Source: Acidovorax sp. KKS102 (lineage in GTDB: Bacteria; Pseudomonadota; Gammaproteobacteria; Burkholderiales; Burkholderiaceae_C). Taken from it: DNA of 64,000 nucleotides. Of the stretch, positions 8,471 through 17,571 are shown one piece after another. The position numbers and the translations under genes were made by a program. The number at the start of each line of letters is the position of its first letter. The first letter of the stretch is position 1. The notes below the pieces were generated by a model, which was given only the letters and a program-made list of their open reading frames with translations, was not told where the DNA came from and searched no databases. Location of the stretch: the NCBI RefSeq assembly GCF_000302535.1, contig NC_018708.1, positions 4,650,001 to 4,714,000 on the forward strand. Direction: 5' to 3'.

Positions 8471-9948
8471 GCTGAAACTCCGTTGATGTCTGTGGCGGGC
8501 ATCCAGTAGGCATGGGCGCCCTGGGGCATGTGGCCCGGCAAAATGATTTGGCAGATGGGCCCCTTGGTGATGTCCTTGGCGTCGAACACCACGCATTCGG
8601 CTTTCTTGGTCTGCGTGTTGGTCATGAAACTCACCAGGTAGCCGTCATCCTCTTCCTTGGAGCCATCTCGCGGCGCGAACGGTGTTTCACTCACGTAGCA
8701 GCCCTCGGGCGCGCGCCAGCTTTGGGTGCGCCCCGTCATCAGGTCGTATTTCTTGAGTCCATCCAGCAGCCAGAAGCCGGGCGTCATGTAGCCGTTGTAC
8801 GAATACCGGCTCGGCCGCCCCTTGTAGCGGCCGTTGATCATCGGGAACTCGGTCACCTCGTCGTCGAGATCTTCTTCCCGGGTCTGGCCCGTTCTGAGGT
8901 TGAAGCGCCACCGGTGCATGCGCGTCTCCTGCAGATGCATGTCCAGCATGGCGTTCATGCGTGCGTACCCTTCCTTGGGCAGGGCAGAGAGATCGGGAAC
9001 GGGGTTGGTCTGAATGCAACCCTCCATGATCACTTCGTCGCCCAATTCGTAGGTATTCGACAGGTGCAGGATGTAGCAGGGCTGGCCTTCAAACCACTTC
9101 ACGTCGCGGTTGGTTCCCATCCGGGGAATGACACCGAAGCGTGCCGGCACATCGCGGTGGAACTTCAGGCGGTGTTGGCCTTTGCGCAGTCCCTCCTGAT
9201 CGAAGAACATGGGCAGATCGTGTAGCACGCAATAGTGCTCGCTCATGCCCAGATCGTGCGGCCAACGCGCTCCGGGCAGCTCAATCGGCTCGTAGTGCAC
9301 CAGTTCATTGCGGGCATTGACCACGCCGTAGTTCAAGTACGGCTCTTTCTCACCGTAGTTGAAGAACATCATCTCGCCGGTGTGTTCATCGATCTGGGTG
9401 TGCGAGCTGATCCCTCGGTCTCCGAGCCTGCGGCTCCATGCCGGATCGGGGCCCAGCGTTTCGAGCGTGATCGGATCGAGTCGGTACGGCTCGCTGCACT
9501 GGCTCATGGTCACAATGGCCTTGCCCGCATGCACGATCACGTCGGTACCTGCGTTGTCCTTCATGGCACCGATGGATCCCCAGCCACGGCGTACCGCGCG
9601 TTTGGGCTCCATGATGCCCGGCCACAGGGATTGACCGGCTGCCTGCTCTGCAAGAAAACCCGTGGTACGGGTCCAGCGGTTACGGTACTCCACCTGGCCA
9701 TCGCGAAAACGCATGGCATGCACCATTCCGTCCCCGTCAAATGGGTGGTATTTCCCGATGGGAGCATGGACCTGGTTGTGGCCGTTGCGCAGGTAAACAC
9801 CGTTGAGGTCTTTCGGGATGTCGCCAATCACCTGCAGATCGGGAGACGTTGCGGTCCATTCGGTGTCGCTGGGTTCCCATGCGCCGATGAGGTAAGGGTT
9901 GTCGCTTGGCAGGCAGGTCAGGTGGACCTTGCTGTGAATTTCAAGCAC
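8467..9948 (-). CDS. Carotenoid-oxygenase-family dioxygenase (lignostilbene/isoeugenol/apocarotenoid type)
   Basis: 493-residue RPE65/CCD-family non-heme iron enzyme, the usual length for bacterial members. Candidate iron ligands are the four expected His: H183 (SSHTQID), H231 (WPHDLGM), H295 (ILHLSNTYE) and H479 (GAHAYWMP). The N-terminal family signatures YLRNG and HPFDGDGMVHAMRF are present. Enzymes of this family split C=C bonds of carotenoids, stilbenes or phenylpropenes into carbonyl products. The cytoplasmic location and a CoA/thiolase context fit catabolism rather than pigment metabolism (inference). It is 14 bases downstream of the thiolase-like gene and overlaps the hydrolase gene. 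Confidence 0.92.
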   Translation of the reverse strand: MLEIHSKVHLTCLPSDNPYLIGAWEPSDTEWTATSPDLQVIGDIPKDLNGVYLRNGHNQVHAPIGKYHPFDGDGMVHAMRFRDGQVEYRNRWTRTTGFLAEQAAGQSLWPGIMEPKRAVRRGWGSIGAMKDNAGTDVIVHAGKAIVTMSQCSEPYRLDPITLETLGPDPAWSRRLGDRGISSHTQIDEHTGEMMFFNYGEKEPYLNYGVVNARNELVHYEPIELPGARWPHDLGMSEHYCVLHDLPMFFDQEGLRKGQHRLKFHRDVPARFGVIPRMGTNRDVKWFEGQPCYILHLSNTYELGDEVIMEGCIQTNPVPDLSALPKEGYARMNAMLDMHLQETRMHRWRFNLRTGQTREEDLDDEVTEFPMINGRYKGRPSRYSYNGYMTPGFWLLDGLKKYDLMTGRTQSWRAPEGCYVSETPFAPRDGSKEEDDGYLVSFMTNTQTKKAECVVFDAKDITKGPICQIILPGHMPQGAHAYWMPATDINGVSA

Positions 9949-9962
9949 GAAGTTCTCCTTGA

Positions 9963-11168
9963 TTAATTGAAAATGCGTTCAAACACTGTGGCAGTGGCGA
10001 CCCCGGAGGCGCCGGCCAGTGCTGCCACGCCATAGCGCAGACCGCGGCGCTCCATTTCGTCCAGCAGGCAGCTCACCAGCATCGCCCCCGTGGCGCCCAT
10101 GGGATGACCCAGCGCAATCGAGCTGCCGTTGACGTTGAAGCGGTCCAAGGGGATACCCAGGGTCCGGATGTAGTGCAAGGTGATTGCGGCAAACGAGTCC
10201 CGCACCTCCCACAGATCGATGTCCTGCACGGCGAGGCCGGCACGCGCCAACGCCATGCGGGTCGCATCGACCGCCCCGGTTTGCGTCAGGGCTACGCAGG
10301 CGTCTGCGTGCGCCACGATGCGGGCGCGGGCGTGCAGTCCCAGCCGCGCTGCAGCCTCCTGGGTTCCCAGCAAAACCGCGCTTGCCCCGTCGGCCATGCA
10401 AGGGGCATTGCCGGCCGTGTGCACATGGTTGATGCGCCCGAGTTCAGGCTCACGCTGCAAACCCCAGTCATCAAGCCCGCCAGCGCCGGGCTCGTAGACC
10501 GTGCGCAAGGTGGCCAGCTTCTCCTGCGTGCTCGATTCACGGATGTTTTCATCGTGGTCCAGCAGCAGCGTGCCTTGCGCATCCCGCACCGGCACCATCG
10601 ACTTGGCCACGCCCGCACGCCGCGCCGTTGCAGCACGCGACTGCGACAGCGCCGCATAGGCGTCGCAGTCCTCACGGCTGATGTTGTGGCGGGTCGCCAC
10701 CAGGTCGGATGTCCAGGGCGGGGGCATGAAGCCGATCTGCCGGCTCAAGGCCTGGTCGGTATAGAACGGGGCCTGGTCGGAAAACATGGGCACCCGCGAC
10801 ATCATCTCGACACCACCTGCGACTGCCAGGCCCTGCAGGTTGCGGGCCTGTTGTGCGGCCAGATTCACGGCACTCAAGCCGGAAGCGCAATAGCGGTTGA
10901 TCGTGACCGCTGGGACGCTCGGACTCCAGTCGGCCAGCAGGCAGGCCGCTTTGCCGATATTGCCGCCCTGCTCTGCGGTCTGGGTGACGCAGCCGAAGAC
11001 GCCGTCAGCCACCTCGTTCGTATCCACGCCAGTGCGCGAACGCAGCTCGCGCAGCAAGCCTGCCAGCAACTCCATAGGAGTCACCCGATGGAGCGCCCCT
11101 GTCTCTTTGGCGATGCCCCGGGGGGTTCGCAACGCTTCTACAACAACGATGTCGTTAGTGGTTGGCAT
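9963..11168 (-). CDS. Thiolase-like protein (acetyl-CoA acyltransferase family) with altered active site
   Basis: 401 residues, normal thiolase length. The nucleophilic Cys is present (C94 in INRYCASGLSA), as is the GHP motif (ALGHPMGATGAML). Two standard elements are missing. The second catalytic Cys, usually in a C-x-G-G-G loop near the end, is Ala (A385 in ALAGASG), and the NEAFA loop reads VRDSFA. Such changes would impair ordinary Claisen condensation or thiolysis, so it may act as an acyltransferase, hydrolase or lipid-transfer-like thiolase. It is the first gene of the minus-strand block, behind a promoter region shared with the divergent HxlR-type regulator. Confidence 0.88.
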   Translation of the reverse strand: MPTTNDIVVVEALRTPRGIAKETGALHRVTPMELLAGLLRELRSRTGVDTNEVADGVFGCVTQTAEQGGNIGKAACLLADWSPSVPAVTINRYCASGLSAVNLAAQQARNLQGLAVAGGVEMMSRVPMFSDQAPFYTDQALSRQIGFMPPPWTSDLVATRHNISREDCDAYAALSQSRAATARRAGVAKSMVPVRDAQGTLLLDHDENIRESSTQEKLATLRTVYEPGAGGLDDWGLQREPELGRINHVHTAGNAPCMADGASAVLLGTQEAAARLGLHARARIVAHADACVALTQTGAVDATRMALARAGLAVQDIDLWEVRDSFAAITLHYIRTLGIPLDRFNVNGSSIALGHPMGATGAMLVSCLLDEMERRGLRYGVAALAGASGVATATVFERIFN

Positions 11169-11475
11169 AGGTTTCTTTAAAGGAATGAAGTTCGGCCATC
11201 AGCGGGGCACATCACCGGCAAGGGGTACTGAAAAGTAAAAAAGGACAAATTCGCAGTGTTCAAGAACGGCTGTCGTGCCCGACCACTCTCATCACGGACT
11301 CAGAGCTCAGGCGCGAAGGTCGGCAAGCCGACCTTCGCGAGCCATGAATTCGTCGATCAATAGGGGGTTAAGACATCCTTCATGACTACTTCACTGTTTG
11401 GTGATCTGCGTCAGATTACTTTCATTAGAAGACTAAAAAAATGGCGAAAACTATCATAGACAGACTAAAATTTCC
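11169..11475. promoter_or_regulatory. Divergent promoter region between catabolic block and HxlR-type regulator
   Basis: About 300 bases without a gene, clearly richer in A+T than the surroundings, especially 11390-11475. It holds a perfect 13-bp inverted repeat (11312-11339, spacer AA) and two copies of GACTAAAA (from 11431 and 11463) close to the regulator start. It must contain the promoters of both divergent units. Confidence 0.6.
11312..11339. promoter_or_regulatory. Perfect 13-bp inverted repeat, candidate operator
   Basis: CGCGAAGGTCGGC, then AA, then its exact reverse complement. There is no following T-run. It lies about 145 bases from the thiolase-like start and about 135 from the regulator start, so a dimeric regulator such as the HxlR-type protein could bind here. 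Confidence 0.55.
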
Positions 11476-12444
11476 ATGATAAAAGCAGGTAGCACCTCTG
11501 CCCCCCTTTTTTTCTTCGACTTCAACGTGTTTCTTCCTTCACCTAGCAGCGCACAACGCACGATTTCAGTGATCGGTGACGCATGGACTTTGCGGATCCT
11601 GCGCACGGTGTTCCGCGGCCGGCGTCGTTACAGCGATTTCGTGAGTGAGCTCGGAATTTCGCGAGCGGTGCTGACAGATCGGCTTGGCAAGTTGGTGGCC
11701 AACGAACTGCTGATACGCCACGCCATTGAAGGCGGCCACCCCGAATACAGGTTGACAGAACGGGGCCTGGATCTTTGGCCGATGTTTCTAGCCATGTGGC
11801 TTTGGGAAACCGAATGGGGTACGGGCGTTATGGACGACGTGCCTCCAGTTGAGCAACCCCGTCCCATGCTCATGCATACGGTCTGCGGACACAAAATGCG
11901 CCCTCAGTTGCAGTGCCAGCATTGCAGCGTAGTCATACAACCTTTTGACACCCAGGCCGAGGCCGGACCGGGCTATCTGCATATCGAGCCCGGCACACAG
12001 TCCATGTTCAGGCGCGCTAGCCAGAGCACTCTGGCTGAGGCTTCAGCGGCACAGGCACACACGCTGATGCGCGTGATTGGAGATCGGTGGAACAGCGCTC
12101 TACTGGCTGCTGCGTTTAAGGGCCTGAAGCTTTTCTCCGAGTTTGAAAAAGACCTGCGCATTGGCCCCAACCAATTGAGTGACCGTCTGGGAGAGCTTCT
12201 AAATCTGGGCATTTTGCGCGCTCGCTCCTACACCGGGGCGCGCCAGGAATATCGCCTCACCCGCAAGGGAGTCGCCATGTTCCCGATCGTGCTGGAAATG
12301 ATGCGCTGGGGAGACAAATGGTTGTGGCCTGCCACCGCTCCTATTGTGCTGAGACACAAGCCATGTGACCATTTATTAGTTGGACATTGGCATTGTGGTC
12401 ACTGCAAAATGCAGTTGTCGCGCAATGAGATTCATCTTTTTTGA
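11476..12444 (+). CDS. Tandem HxlR-type transcriptional regulator with two zinc-type motifs
   Basis: 322 residues, about twice a normal HxlR protein. Two winged-helix domains are visible (about 25-115 and 190-285). Each has the HxlR order: ISVIGDAWTLRILR or MRVIGDRWNSALLA, then FSEF/YSDF, then LTDRLGKL or LSDRLGEL, then EYRLTxxG. After each domain comes the same motif C-x-H-x7-C-x2-C (C137-H139-C147-C150 and C297-H299-C307-C310), consistent with a bound zinc. The protein is therefore an internal duplication that could act as a single-chain dimer. It diverges from the catabolic block and probably regulates it. No good Shine-Dalgarno precedes the ATG. Confidence 0.85.
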   Translation: MIKAGSTSAPLFFFDFNVFLPSPSSAQRTISVIGDAWTLRILRTVFRGRRRYSDFVSELGISRAVLTDRLGKLVANELLIRHAIEGGHPEYRLTERGLDLWPMFLAMWLWETEWGTGVMDDVPPVEQPRPMLMHTVCGHKMRPQLQCQHCSVVIQPFDTQAEAGPGYLHIEPGTQSMFRRASQSTLAEASAAQAHTLMRVIGDRWNSALLAAAFKGLKLFSEFEKDLRIGPNQLSDRLGELLNLGILRARSYTGARQEYRLTRKGVAMFPIVLEMMRWGDKWLWPATAPIVLRHKPCDHLLVGHWHCGHCKMQLSRNEIHLF

Positions 12445-12534
12445 TGAATTGGCTTGTTGGCTCCGAGATCACAGCTCAGTCTTAACGGGGCATTGGGCGT
12501 GACATCGTTATGGTCTAAGGACCTGAAATTCTAT

Positions 12535-12592
12535 GAAATTGATAGCTGGCAGCGATTATGTGATAAGCGCTTCCAGCCAATTTCACTCAAAT
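12535..12592 (+). repeat. Interspersed repeat family A, copy 1
   Basis: Matches the family pattern ATTGATAGCT-nn-CAGCG-n(7-10)-AAGCGCT-nnn-GCC-AATTTCA. It overlaps the stop codon of dbpA, which reads from the other strand. Confidence 0.75.
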
Positions 12593-14001
12593 TTCTGGTT
12601 TCCGCTCACCAGCCGCGCCTTCACGGTCTTGCCCTTCACGCGGCCCTGGTTCAGGCGCTGGGCGGCCTGCGCGCCGATGGCGCGATCCACGGCCACGTAG
12701 GTTGAGAAGTCGTTCACGTTGATCTTGCCCACCTGTTCACGGGTGTAGCCCATATCGCCAGTCAGCGCGCCCAGCACGTCGCCCGCGCGGATCTTCTCCT
12801 TGCGGCCGCCGATGATCTGGAGGGTGACCATGGGCGGCACCAGCGGGCCGCTGCCCGTGGGCGTCAGGTCCGCCAGCGGGAACCAGCGCGACTCGCGGCC
12901 CTGCAGTTGCTCGATTTTGCCCACGCTGCCCATCTCGTCCAGGCTCGCCAGGTTCAGCGCCAGGCCCTCGGCATCGCCCCGGCCCGTGCGGCCGATGCGG
13001 TGGATGTGCACCTCGGGGTCGGGCGTCACGTCCACGTTGATCACGGCGGCCAGGTTGGCAATGTCCAGGCCCCGCGCGGCCACGTCGGTGGCCACCAGTA
13101 CCGAGCAGCTCTTGTTGGCAAACTGCACCAGCACCTGGTCGCGCTCACGCTGCTCCAGCTCGCCAAACAGCGCCAGCGCGCTGAAGCCCTGGGCCTGCAG
13201 CACAGCCACGAGGTCGCGGCATTGCTGCTTGGTGTTGCAGAACGCAATCGACGAATCGGGCCGAAAATGGTTGAGCAACTGCGACACCACATGCAGGCGC
13301 TCGCTGTTTTTCACCTCGTACCAGCGCTGCTCGATCTTGCCTTCGGCATGCTGCGCCTGCACCGTGATCTGCTCGGGCTGCTTCATGAACTGCGCACTGA
13401 GCTTGGCGATGCCCTCGGGGTAAGTGGCCGAGAACAGCAGGGTCTGGCGCTCTTTGGGGCACTGGCGCGCCACGGTGACGATGTCGTCGAAGAAGCCCAT
13501 GTCGAGCATGCGGTCGGCTTCGTCCAGCACCAGGGTGTTGAGCGCTTCCAGCGTCAGGTGCTGGCGCTCCAGGTGGTCCATCACGCGGCCAGGCGTGCCC
13601 ACCACGATGTGGGCGCCATGCTCCAGGCTCAGCATCTGGCCGCGCAGCGGCACGCCGCCGCACAGGGTCACGACCTTGATGTTTTCTTCGGCGCGCGCCA
13701 GGCGGCGGATCTCGGTGGTCACCTGGTCGGCCAGCTCGCGCGTGGGGCACAGCACCAGGGCCTGCACGGCAAAGCGGCGGGGGTTGAGGTTGGCCAGCAG
13801 GGCCAGGGCAAACGCGGCCGTCTTGCCGCTGCCGGTGCTGGCCTGGGCGATCAGGTCCTTGCCCAGCAGGGCGGGCGGCAGGCTGGCCGCCTGGATGGGG
13901 GTCATCGTGGTGTAGCCCAGTTGCTGCAGGTTGGCCAGCATGGCGGGGCTTAGGGCCAGCGCGCTGAAATCAGTGCGGGCTTGATTTTCTTTGGAGGTCA
14001 T
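12583..14001 (-). CDS. dbpA: DEAD-box ATP-dependent RNA helicase DbpA
   Basis: RNA helicase of about 472 residues acting in 50S ribosome assembly; DbpA is stimulated by hairpin 92 of 23S rRNA. Motifs: Q motif (MTPIQAASLP), motif I ASTGSGKT, Ia PTRELADQ, Ib GTPGR, II DEAD, III SAT, V ATDVAARGLDI, VI HRIGRTGR. The C-terminal RNA-binding domain (about 400-472, ending TVKARLVSGNQKFE) identifies DbpA rather than RhlE/SrmB. The start at 14001 is favoured over 14028 because GATAAT lies exactly 6 bases upstream, giving a leaderless mRNA. The stop codon lies inside a family-A repeat. Confidence 0.93.
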   Translation of the reverse strand: MTSKENQARTDFSALALSPAMLANLQQLGYTTMTPIQAASLPPALLGKDLIAQASTGSGKTAAFALALLANLNPRRFAVQALVLCPTRELADQVTTEIRRLARAEENIKVVTLCGGVPLRGQMLSLEHGAHIVVGTPGRVMDHLERQHLTLEALNTLVLDEADRMLDMGFFDDIVTVARQCPKERQTLLFSATYPEGIAKLSAQFMKQPEQITVQAQHAEGKIEQRWYEVKNSERLHVVSQLLNHFRPDSSIAFCNTKQQCRDLVAVLQAQGFSALALFGELEQRERDQVLVQFANKSCSVLVATDVAARGLDIANLAAVINVDVTPDPEVHIHRIGRTGRGDAEGLALNLASLDEMGSVGKIEQLQGRESRWFPLADLTPTGSGPLVPPMVTLQIIGGRKEKIRAGDVLGALTGDMGYTREQVGKINVNDFSTYVAVDRAIGAQAAQRLNQGRVKGKTVKARLVSGNQKFE

Positions 14002-14007
14002 GGGCCG

Positions 14008-14013
14008 ATTATC
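14008..14013 (-). promoter_or_regulatory. -10-like hexamer GATAAT of dbpA
   Basis: GATAAT, then 6 bases (CGGCCC), then ATG at 14001. This places the likely transcription start at or next to the start codon. No clear -35 element is seen. Confidence 0.6.
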
Positions 14014-14034
14014 CGGCCCGCCCTCCATAGGCTG

Positions 14035-15315
14035 CTATGCCTGCAGGGCCAGCACCCCCACAAACGCCAGGGTGTGTGCCAACACGCCCGGCGCCACGGC
14101 CACAGCGTAGCGCCAGCCCCCGCTGGCCAGGGCCACCACACATTTGCTGCCCGCATGCACCAGCAGCGCGGCCATCAGGGCTTGCGCGATGGCGGGTGCG
14201 AACGCGCTGTCCGGCCCGCCGCGCACCAGCACGGCGGCGGTGGCAGCGTGCACGTCGGCCAGCGCCGCCAGCAGTGCACCAGCCAGCATGCCTGCATCTC
14301 CCTGCCAGGCGGTGAGCGCCTGCACCCCAACCTGGATGCCCGTGAGCAGGGCTGTGATCAGCAAGGCATCGCGCAGCTTGAACATGGGGGTATCTGGTGG
14401 GACGGCCAAAGCCCCATCCACCCCGGCATCTGTCGCCGTGGCCATACGGCGCCCCGCGCCCCGCCCACCCCACCAGCCCACGGCCGCCGCCACGCACCCG
14501 CCTGCCAGCGCGGGCAGCCACAGCCGCGCCAGCCACTGGGGCTGCACCGTGGCGGCCACCACCAGTATCTGCGCCATGGTGGCCACACAGGACAGCACCG
14601 CAGCCCCCGCGTTGGCGCGCGCCGTGGCCCCGCCCGCGCGCACCTCCATGCCCAGGCTGCCGATGGTGGCGGTGCTCGACACAAAGCCGGACGCCAGCGC
14701 TGACAAAGCCACCGCGTGGCGTGCCTGCATCAGCCGCTTGGCCAGGTGCGCCAGCGACTGGATCACCAGCAGCACGATGACCAGGCGCACCACCACCTGC
14801 GGGTTGAGCACGCCTTGCCACAGGGGCGTGTTGGGGGCCAGTGGGTACACCAGCAAGGCCAGCGCGGCCAGAATGAGCCCGCTGCGCACCTCGCCGGGCT
14901 GCAGCCACTGGTTGGAGAACTGGTGCAGCGCGTCCCGCAGCGCCAGCAGCCCCGTCACCACCACCGCCAGGGCGGCGGCCAGCAGCTGGTCGCGCGCGCA
15001 GGTCACCCCGATCACATAGGCCAGTAGCAGGGCGATCTCGGTGGTCACGCCCGGGTCGCCGGACCGGTCGCGCGCATAGGCCACCACGGCCAGTGCTGCC
15101 ACCAGGGTAGCCCCCACCGCCACCAGCGCAGGCACGGCCGTGAGCGCCGCCGCCGCGCCCGCCAGGGAGGCCAGCGTGAACGACCGCACCCCGGCCAACG
15201 CACGGTCGGGCCCGGAGCCCTTGCGGCGCTCGCGCTCGATGCCCATGAGCAAACCACAGCCCGCCGCGCTCGCCAATACGGCCAGCGCGCTGGAAAACCC
15301 GCCAAACTCCTGCAT
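14035..15315 (-). CDS. MgtC/DUF4010-family integral membrane protein
   Basis: About 426 residues with many hydrophobic helices. The N-terminal MgtC/SapB-like part contains GLLMGIERERRKG and the RSFTLASLAG loop, and a long DUF4010 region follows (ARHAVALSALASGFVSSTAT). The function of this family is not settled; it is assumed to be a transporter or membrane stress protein. The start at 15315 (MQEFGGFSS) is used because the frame upstream to 15423 is basic and not membrane-like. The gene is convergent with nothing and lies 33 bases from the dbpA start, on the same strand. Confidence 0.82.
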   Translation of the reverse strand: MQEFGGFSSALAVLASAAGCGLLMGIERERRKGSGPDRALAGVRSFTLASLAGAAAALTAVPALVAVGATLVAALAVVAYARDRSGDPGVTTEIALLLAYVIGVTCARDQLLAAALAVVVTGLLALRDALHQFSNQWLQPGEVRSGLILAALALLVYPLAPNTPLWQGVLNPQVVVRLVIVLLVIQSLAHLAKRLMQARHAVALSALASGFVSSTATIGSLGMEVRAGGATARANAGAAVLSCVATMAQILVVAATVQPQWLARLWLPALAGGCVAAAVGWWGGRGAGRRMATATDAGVDGALAVPPDTPMFKLRDALLITALLTGIQVGVQALTAWQGDAGMLAGALLAALADVHAATAAVLVRGGPDSAFAPAIAQALMAALLVHAGSKCVVALASGGWRYAVAVAPGVLAHTLAFVGVLALQA

Positions 15316-15473
15316 GGGACGCCCACACCTTTCCTGTTGATCGTGATTGCGGCAACGCAGCATGGTGACAGAAAGACCGGCCGCACAGCGCCTCCGGTCA
15401 GCGAACATGCGGAATTGCCCCAAGGCTGGGAGTCAGGTGGATCGGCTATAACGAACCCCACCAGCGCCAGCCC

Positions 15474-17537
15474 ATGCAAGACCGCCCCCACGCAGCCCCC
15501 GCCCCTGGCCCCAGCGGCTCCAGCGACGCTTTGCTGCGCCTGATTGCCGACTCGGTCCCGGCGCTGATGGCCTACTACGACCTGCCGGGCCTGCGCTGCC
15601 AGTTTGCCAACCAGGGCTACGCCGCCTACAACGGCCACAGCACCGAATCCATCCTGGGAATCACGGTGCAGGAGGCGATTGGCGACAAGGCCTGGCAGGC
15701 CATTCAGCCGCACGTGGATCGTTGCTCGCACGGTGAGCGCGTGAAATACACCCGCGAGCAGACCCTGCCCAATGGCGAGGTGCGGATGATCGAGGTCAAC
15801 CTGATTCCGCACTTTGACGGCGTGGGGCAGCAGCTGGGCTCCTTCGTGCTGATCACCGACATCACCGAGCGCTGGCGCGCCGAGCGCGAGGTGCGCCAGA
15901 GCGAAGAGCGCATGCGCAAGTTCACCGAGGCCACGGACGAGGCCATCGTGTTCCATCGCGACGGCCTCATCACCGACGGCAACGAGGCGCTCACCCGGCT
16001 CACAGGCTACAGCCTGCAAGAAGTCACCGGCCTGTCGATCTTCAACTTCATCAGCCCCGAATGGCGCGCCACAGCGCTGGAGTACACCCGCAGCGGACGG
16101 GAGGACCCTTACGAGGTCACCATCTGCCACAAGGACGGCCATGCGATCCCCGTCGAGGTCGTCGGCAAGACCATGCCCCTGCACCACGCAGACTACCGCA
16201 TCGTGGTGGTGCGCGACATCACGGCCCGCAAGCAGGCGCAGGAACGCGAGGCCTTCATCGCCCTGCACGACACCCTCACGCAGCTGCCCAACCGGCACTT
16301 CCTGATGGAGCAGCTGTCGCAGGTGCTGTCACTGGCACGCAGGCGCCACGGCCGCGTGGCCGTGCTGTTCATGAACCTGGACCATTTCAAGACCGTGAAC
16401 GACTCGCTGGGCCACCACGCGGGCGACCAGCTGCTGCGCAACGTGGCCGAGCGACTGCGCAGCGGCGTGCGCGACGCCGACGTGGTGGCCCGGCTGGGTG
16501 GCGACGAGTTTGTGGTGGTACTGACCGACATCCAGACGCCCGATGACGCAGCCATGGTGGCCGACAAACTGCTGGACTCGATGCATGGCGTGTTCACGGT
16601 CGATCACCTGCCGCTCACCATCTCCCCCTCCATCGGCATCAGCCTGTTTCCGGACCACGGCGCCAGTGCCGACGTGTTGCTGCGCTGTGCCGATGCGGCC
16701 ATGCAGCACGCCAAAGAAAGTGGGCGTGGCAACCGCCAGTTCTACGCCGCCAGCATGGACGCCAGCGCCCTCGATGTGCTGCACCAGGAGCGCCTGCTGC
16801 GCGACGCCATCGCCCGCAACGACTTCGAGCTGCACTACCAACCACAGATACGCCTGGCCGACGGCACCCTGCAAGGACTGGAAGCGCTGGTGCGCTGGCG
16901 CCACCCTGAGCGGGGACTGGTCGGGCCGGATGAGTTCATCACCTTCTCTGAATCGCGCGGCCTCATCACGCCCATCGGCCGCTGGGTCATGCGCGAGGCC
17001 TGTCGCCAGCTCAAGGTCTGGCAAGACGAGGGCCTGGCCCCGGTGCCCGTGGCCGTCAACCTCTCGGCCCTTGAATTCCGCCAACGGGACGTAGCCGCCG
17101 AGATCGCCGCCGTGTTGCTCGAAACCGGCCTCGCCCCGCAGTACCTGGAGATCGAGCTGACAGAGTCCGTGCTCATGCACCAGACCGGCCAGGTGCTGGA
17201 CACCCTGAACGCGATCAAGGCCCTGGGCGTGGGCATCTCCATCGACGACTTCGGCACGGGGTATTCATCGCTGGCCTACCTCAAGCGCTATCCCATCGAC
17301 AAGCTCAAGATCGACCGATCCTTTGTGGCCGACACCCCCGGTAACACCGACGATGTGGCCATCGTCACCGCCATCATCCAGATGGGCCGCAGCTTGCAGC
17401 TCCAAACCGTGGCCGAGGGAGTGGAAACGCAGGCGCAAATCGACCTGCTGGCGGGACTGGGGTGTGATTTGATCCAGGGGTTTGTGGTGTCAGCCCCTTT
17501 GGACGCAGAGGCAACAGAGCGCTGGTTGCGCGGGTAA
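15474..17537 (+). CDS. PAS-PAS-GGDEF-EAL cyclic-di-GMP turnover protein
   Basis: 687 residues. PAS 1 covers about 20-130 (LIADSVPALMAYYDLPGLRC, ANQGYAAYNG) and PAS 2 about 143-262. GGDEF covers about 265-425, with an intact GGDEF at 342-346 and an allosteric I-site RxxD at 333-336, five residues before it. EAL covers about 437-683, with EAL at 470-472, ELTES and the loop DDFGTGYSSL. Both catalytic motifs look intact, so it could make and break c-di-GMP. There are no transmembrane segments, so sensing is likely cytoplasmic through the PAS domains. It is a single gene, divergent from the DUF4010 gene. Confidence 0.95.
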   Translation: MQDRPHAAPAPGPSGSSDALLRLIADSVPALMAYYDLPGLRCQFANQGYAAYNGHSTESILGITVQEAIGDKAWQAIQPHVDRCSHGERVKYTREQTLPNGEVRMIEVNLIPHFDGVGQQLGSFVLITDITERWRAEREVRQSEERMRKFTEATDEAIVFHRDGLITDGNEALTRLTGYSLQEVTGLSIFNFISPEWRATALEYTRSGREDPYEVTICHKDGHAIPVEVVGKTMPLHHADYRIVVVRDITARKQAQEREAFIALHDTLTQLPNRHFLMEQLSQVLSLARRRHGRVAVLFMNLDHFKTVNDSLGHHAGDQLLRNVAERLRSGVRDADVVARLGGDEFVVVLTDIQTPDDAAMVADKLLDSMHGVFTVDHLPLTISPSIGISLFPDHGASADVLLRCADAAMQHAKESGRGNRQFYAASMDASALDVLHQERLLRDAIARNDFELHYQPQIRLADGTLQGLEALVRWRHPERGLVGPDEFITFSESRGLITPIGRWVMREACRQLKVWQDEGLAPVPVAVNLSALEFRQRDVAAEIAAVLLETGLAPQYLEIELTESVLMHQTGQVLDTLNAIKALGVGISIDDFGTGYSSLAYLKRYPIDKLKIDRSFVADTPGNTDDVAIVTAIIQMGRSLQLQTVAEGVETQAQIDLLAGLGCDLIQGFVVSAPLDAEATERWLRG

Positions 17538-17571
17538 CACATTCCTTGCCTTCCCGGCCTTCTGGCTTGTG

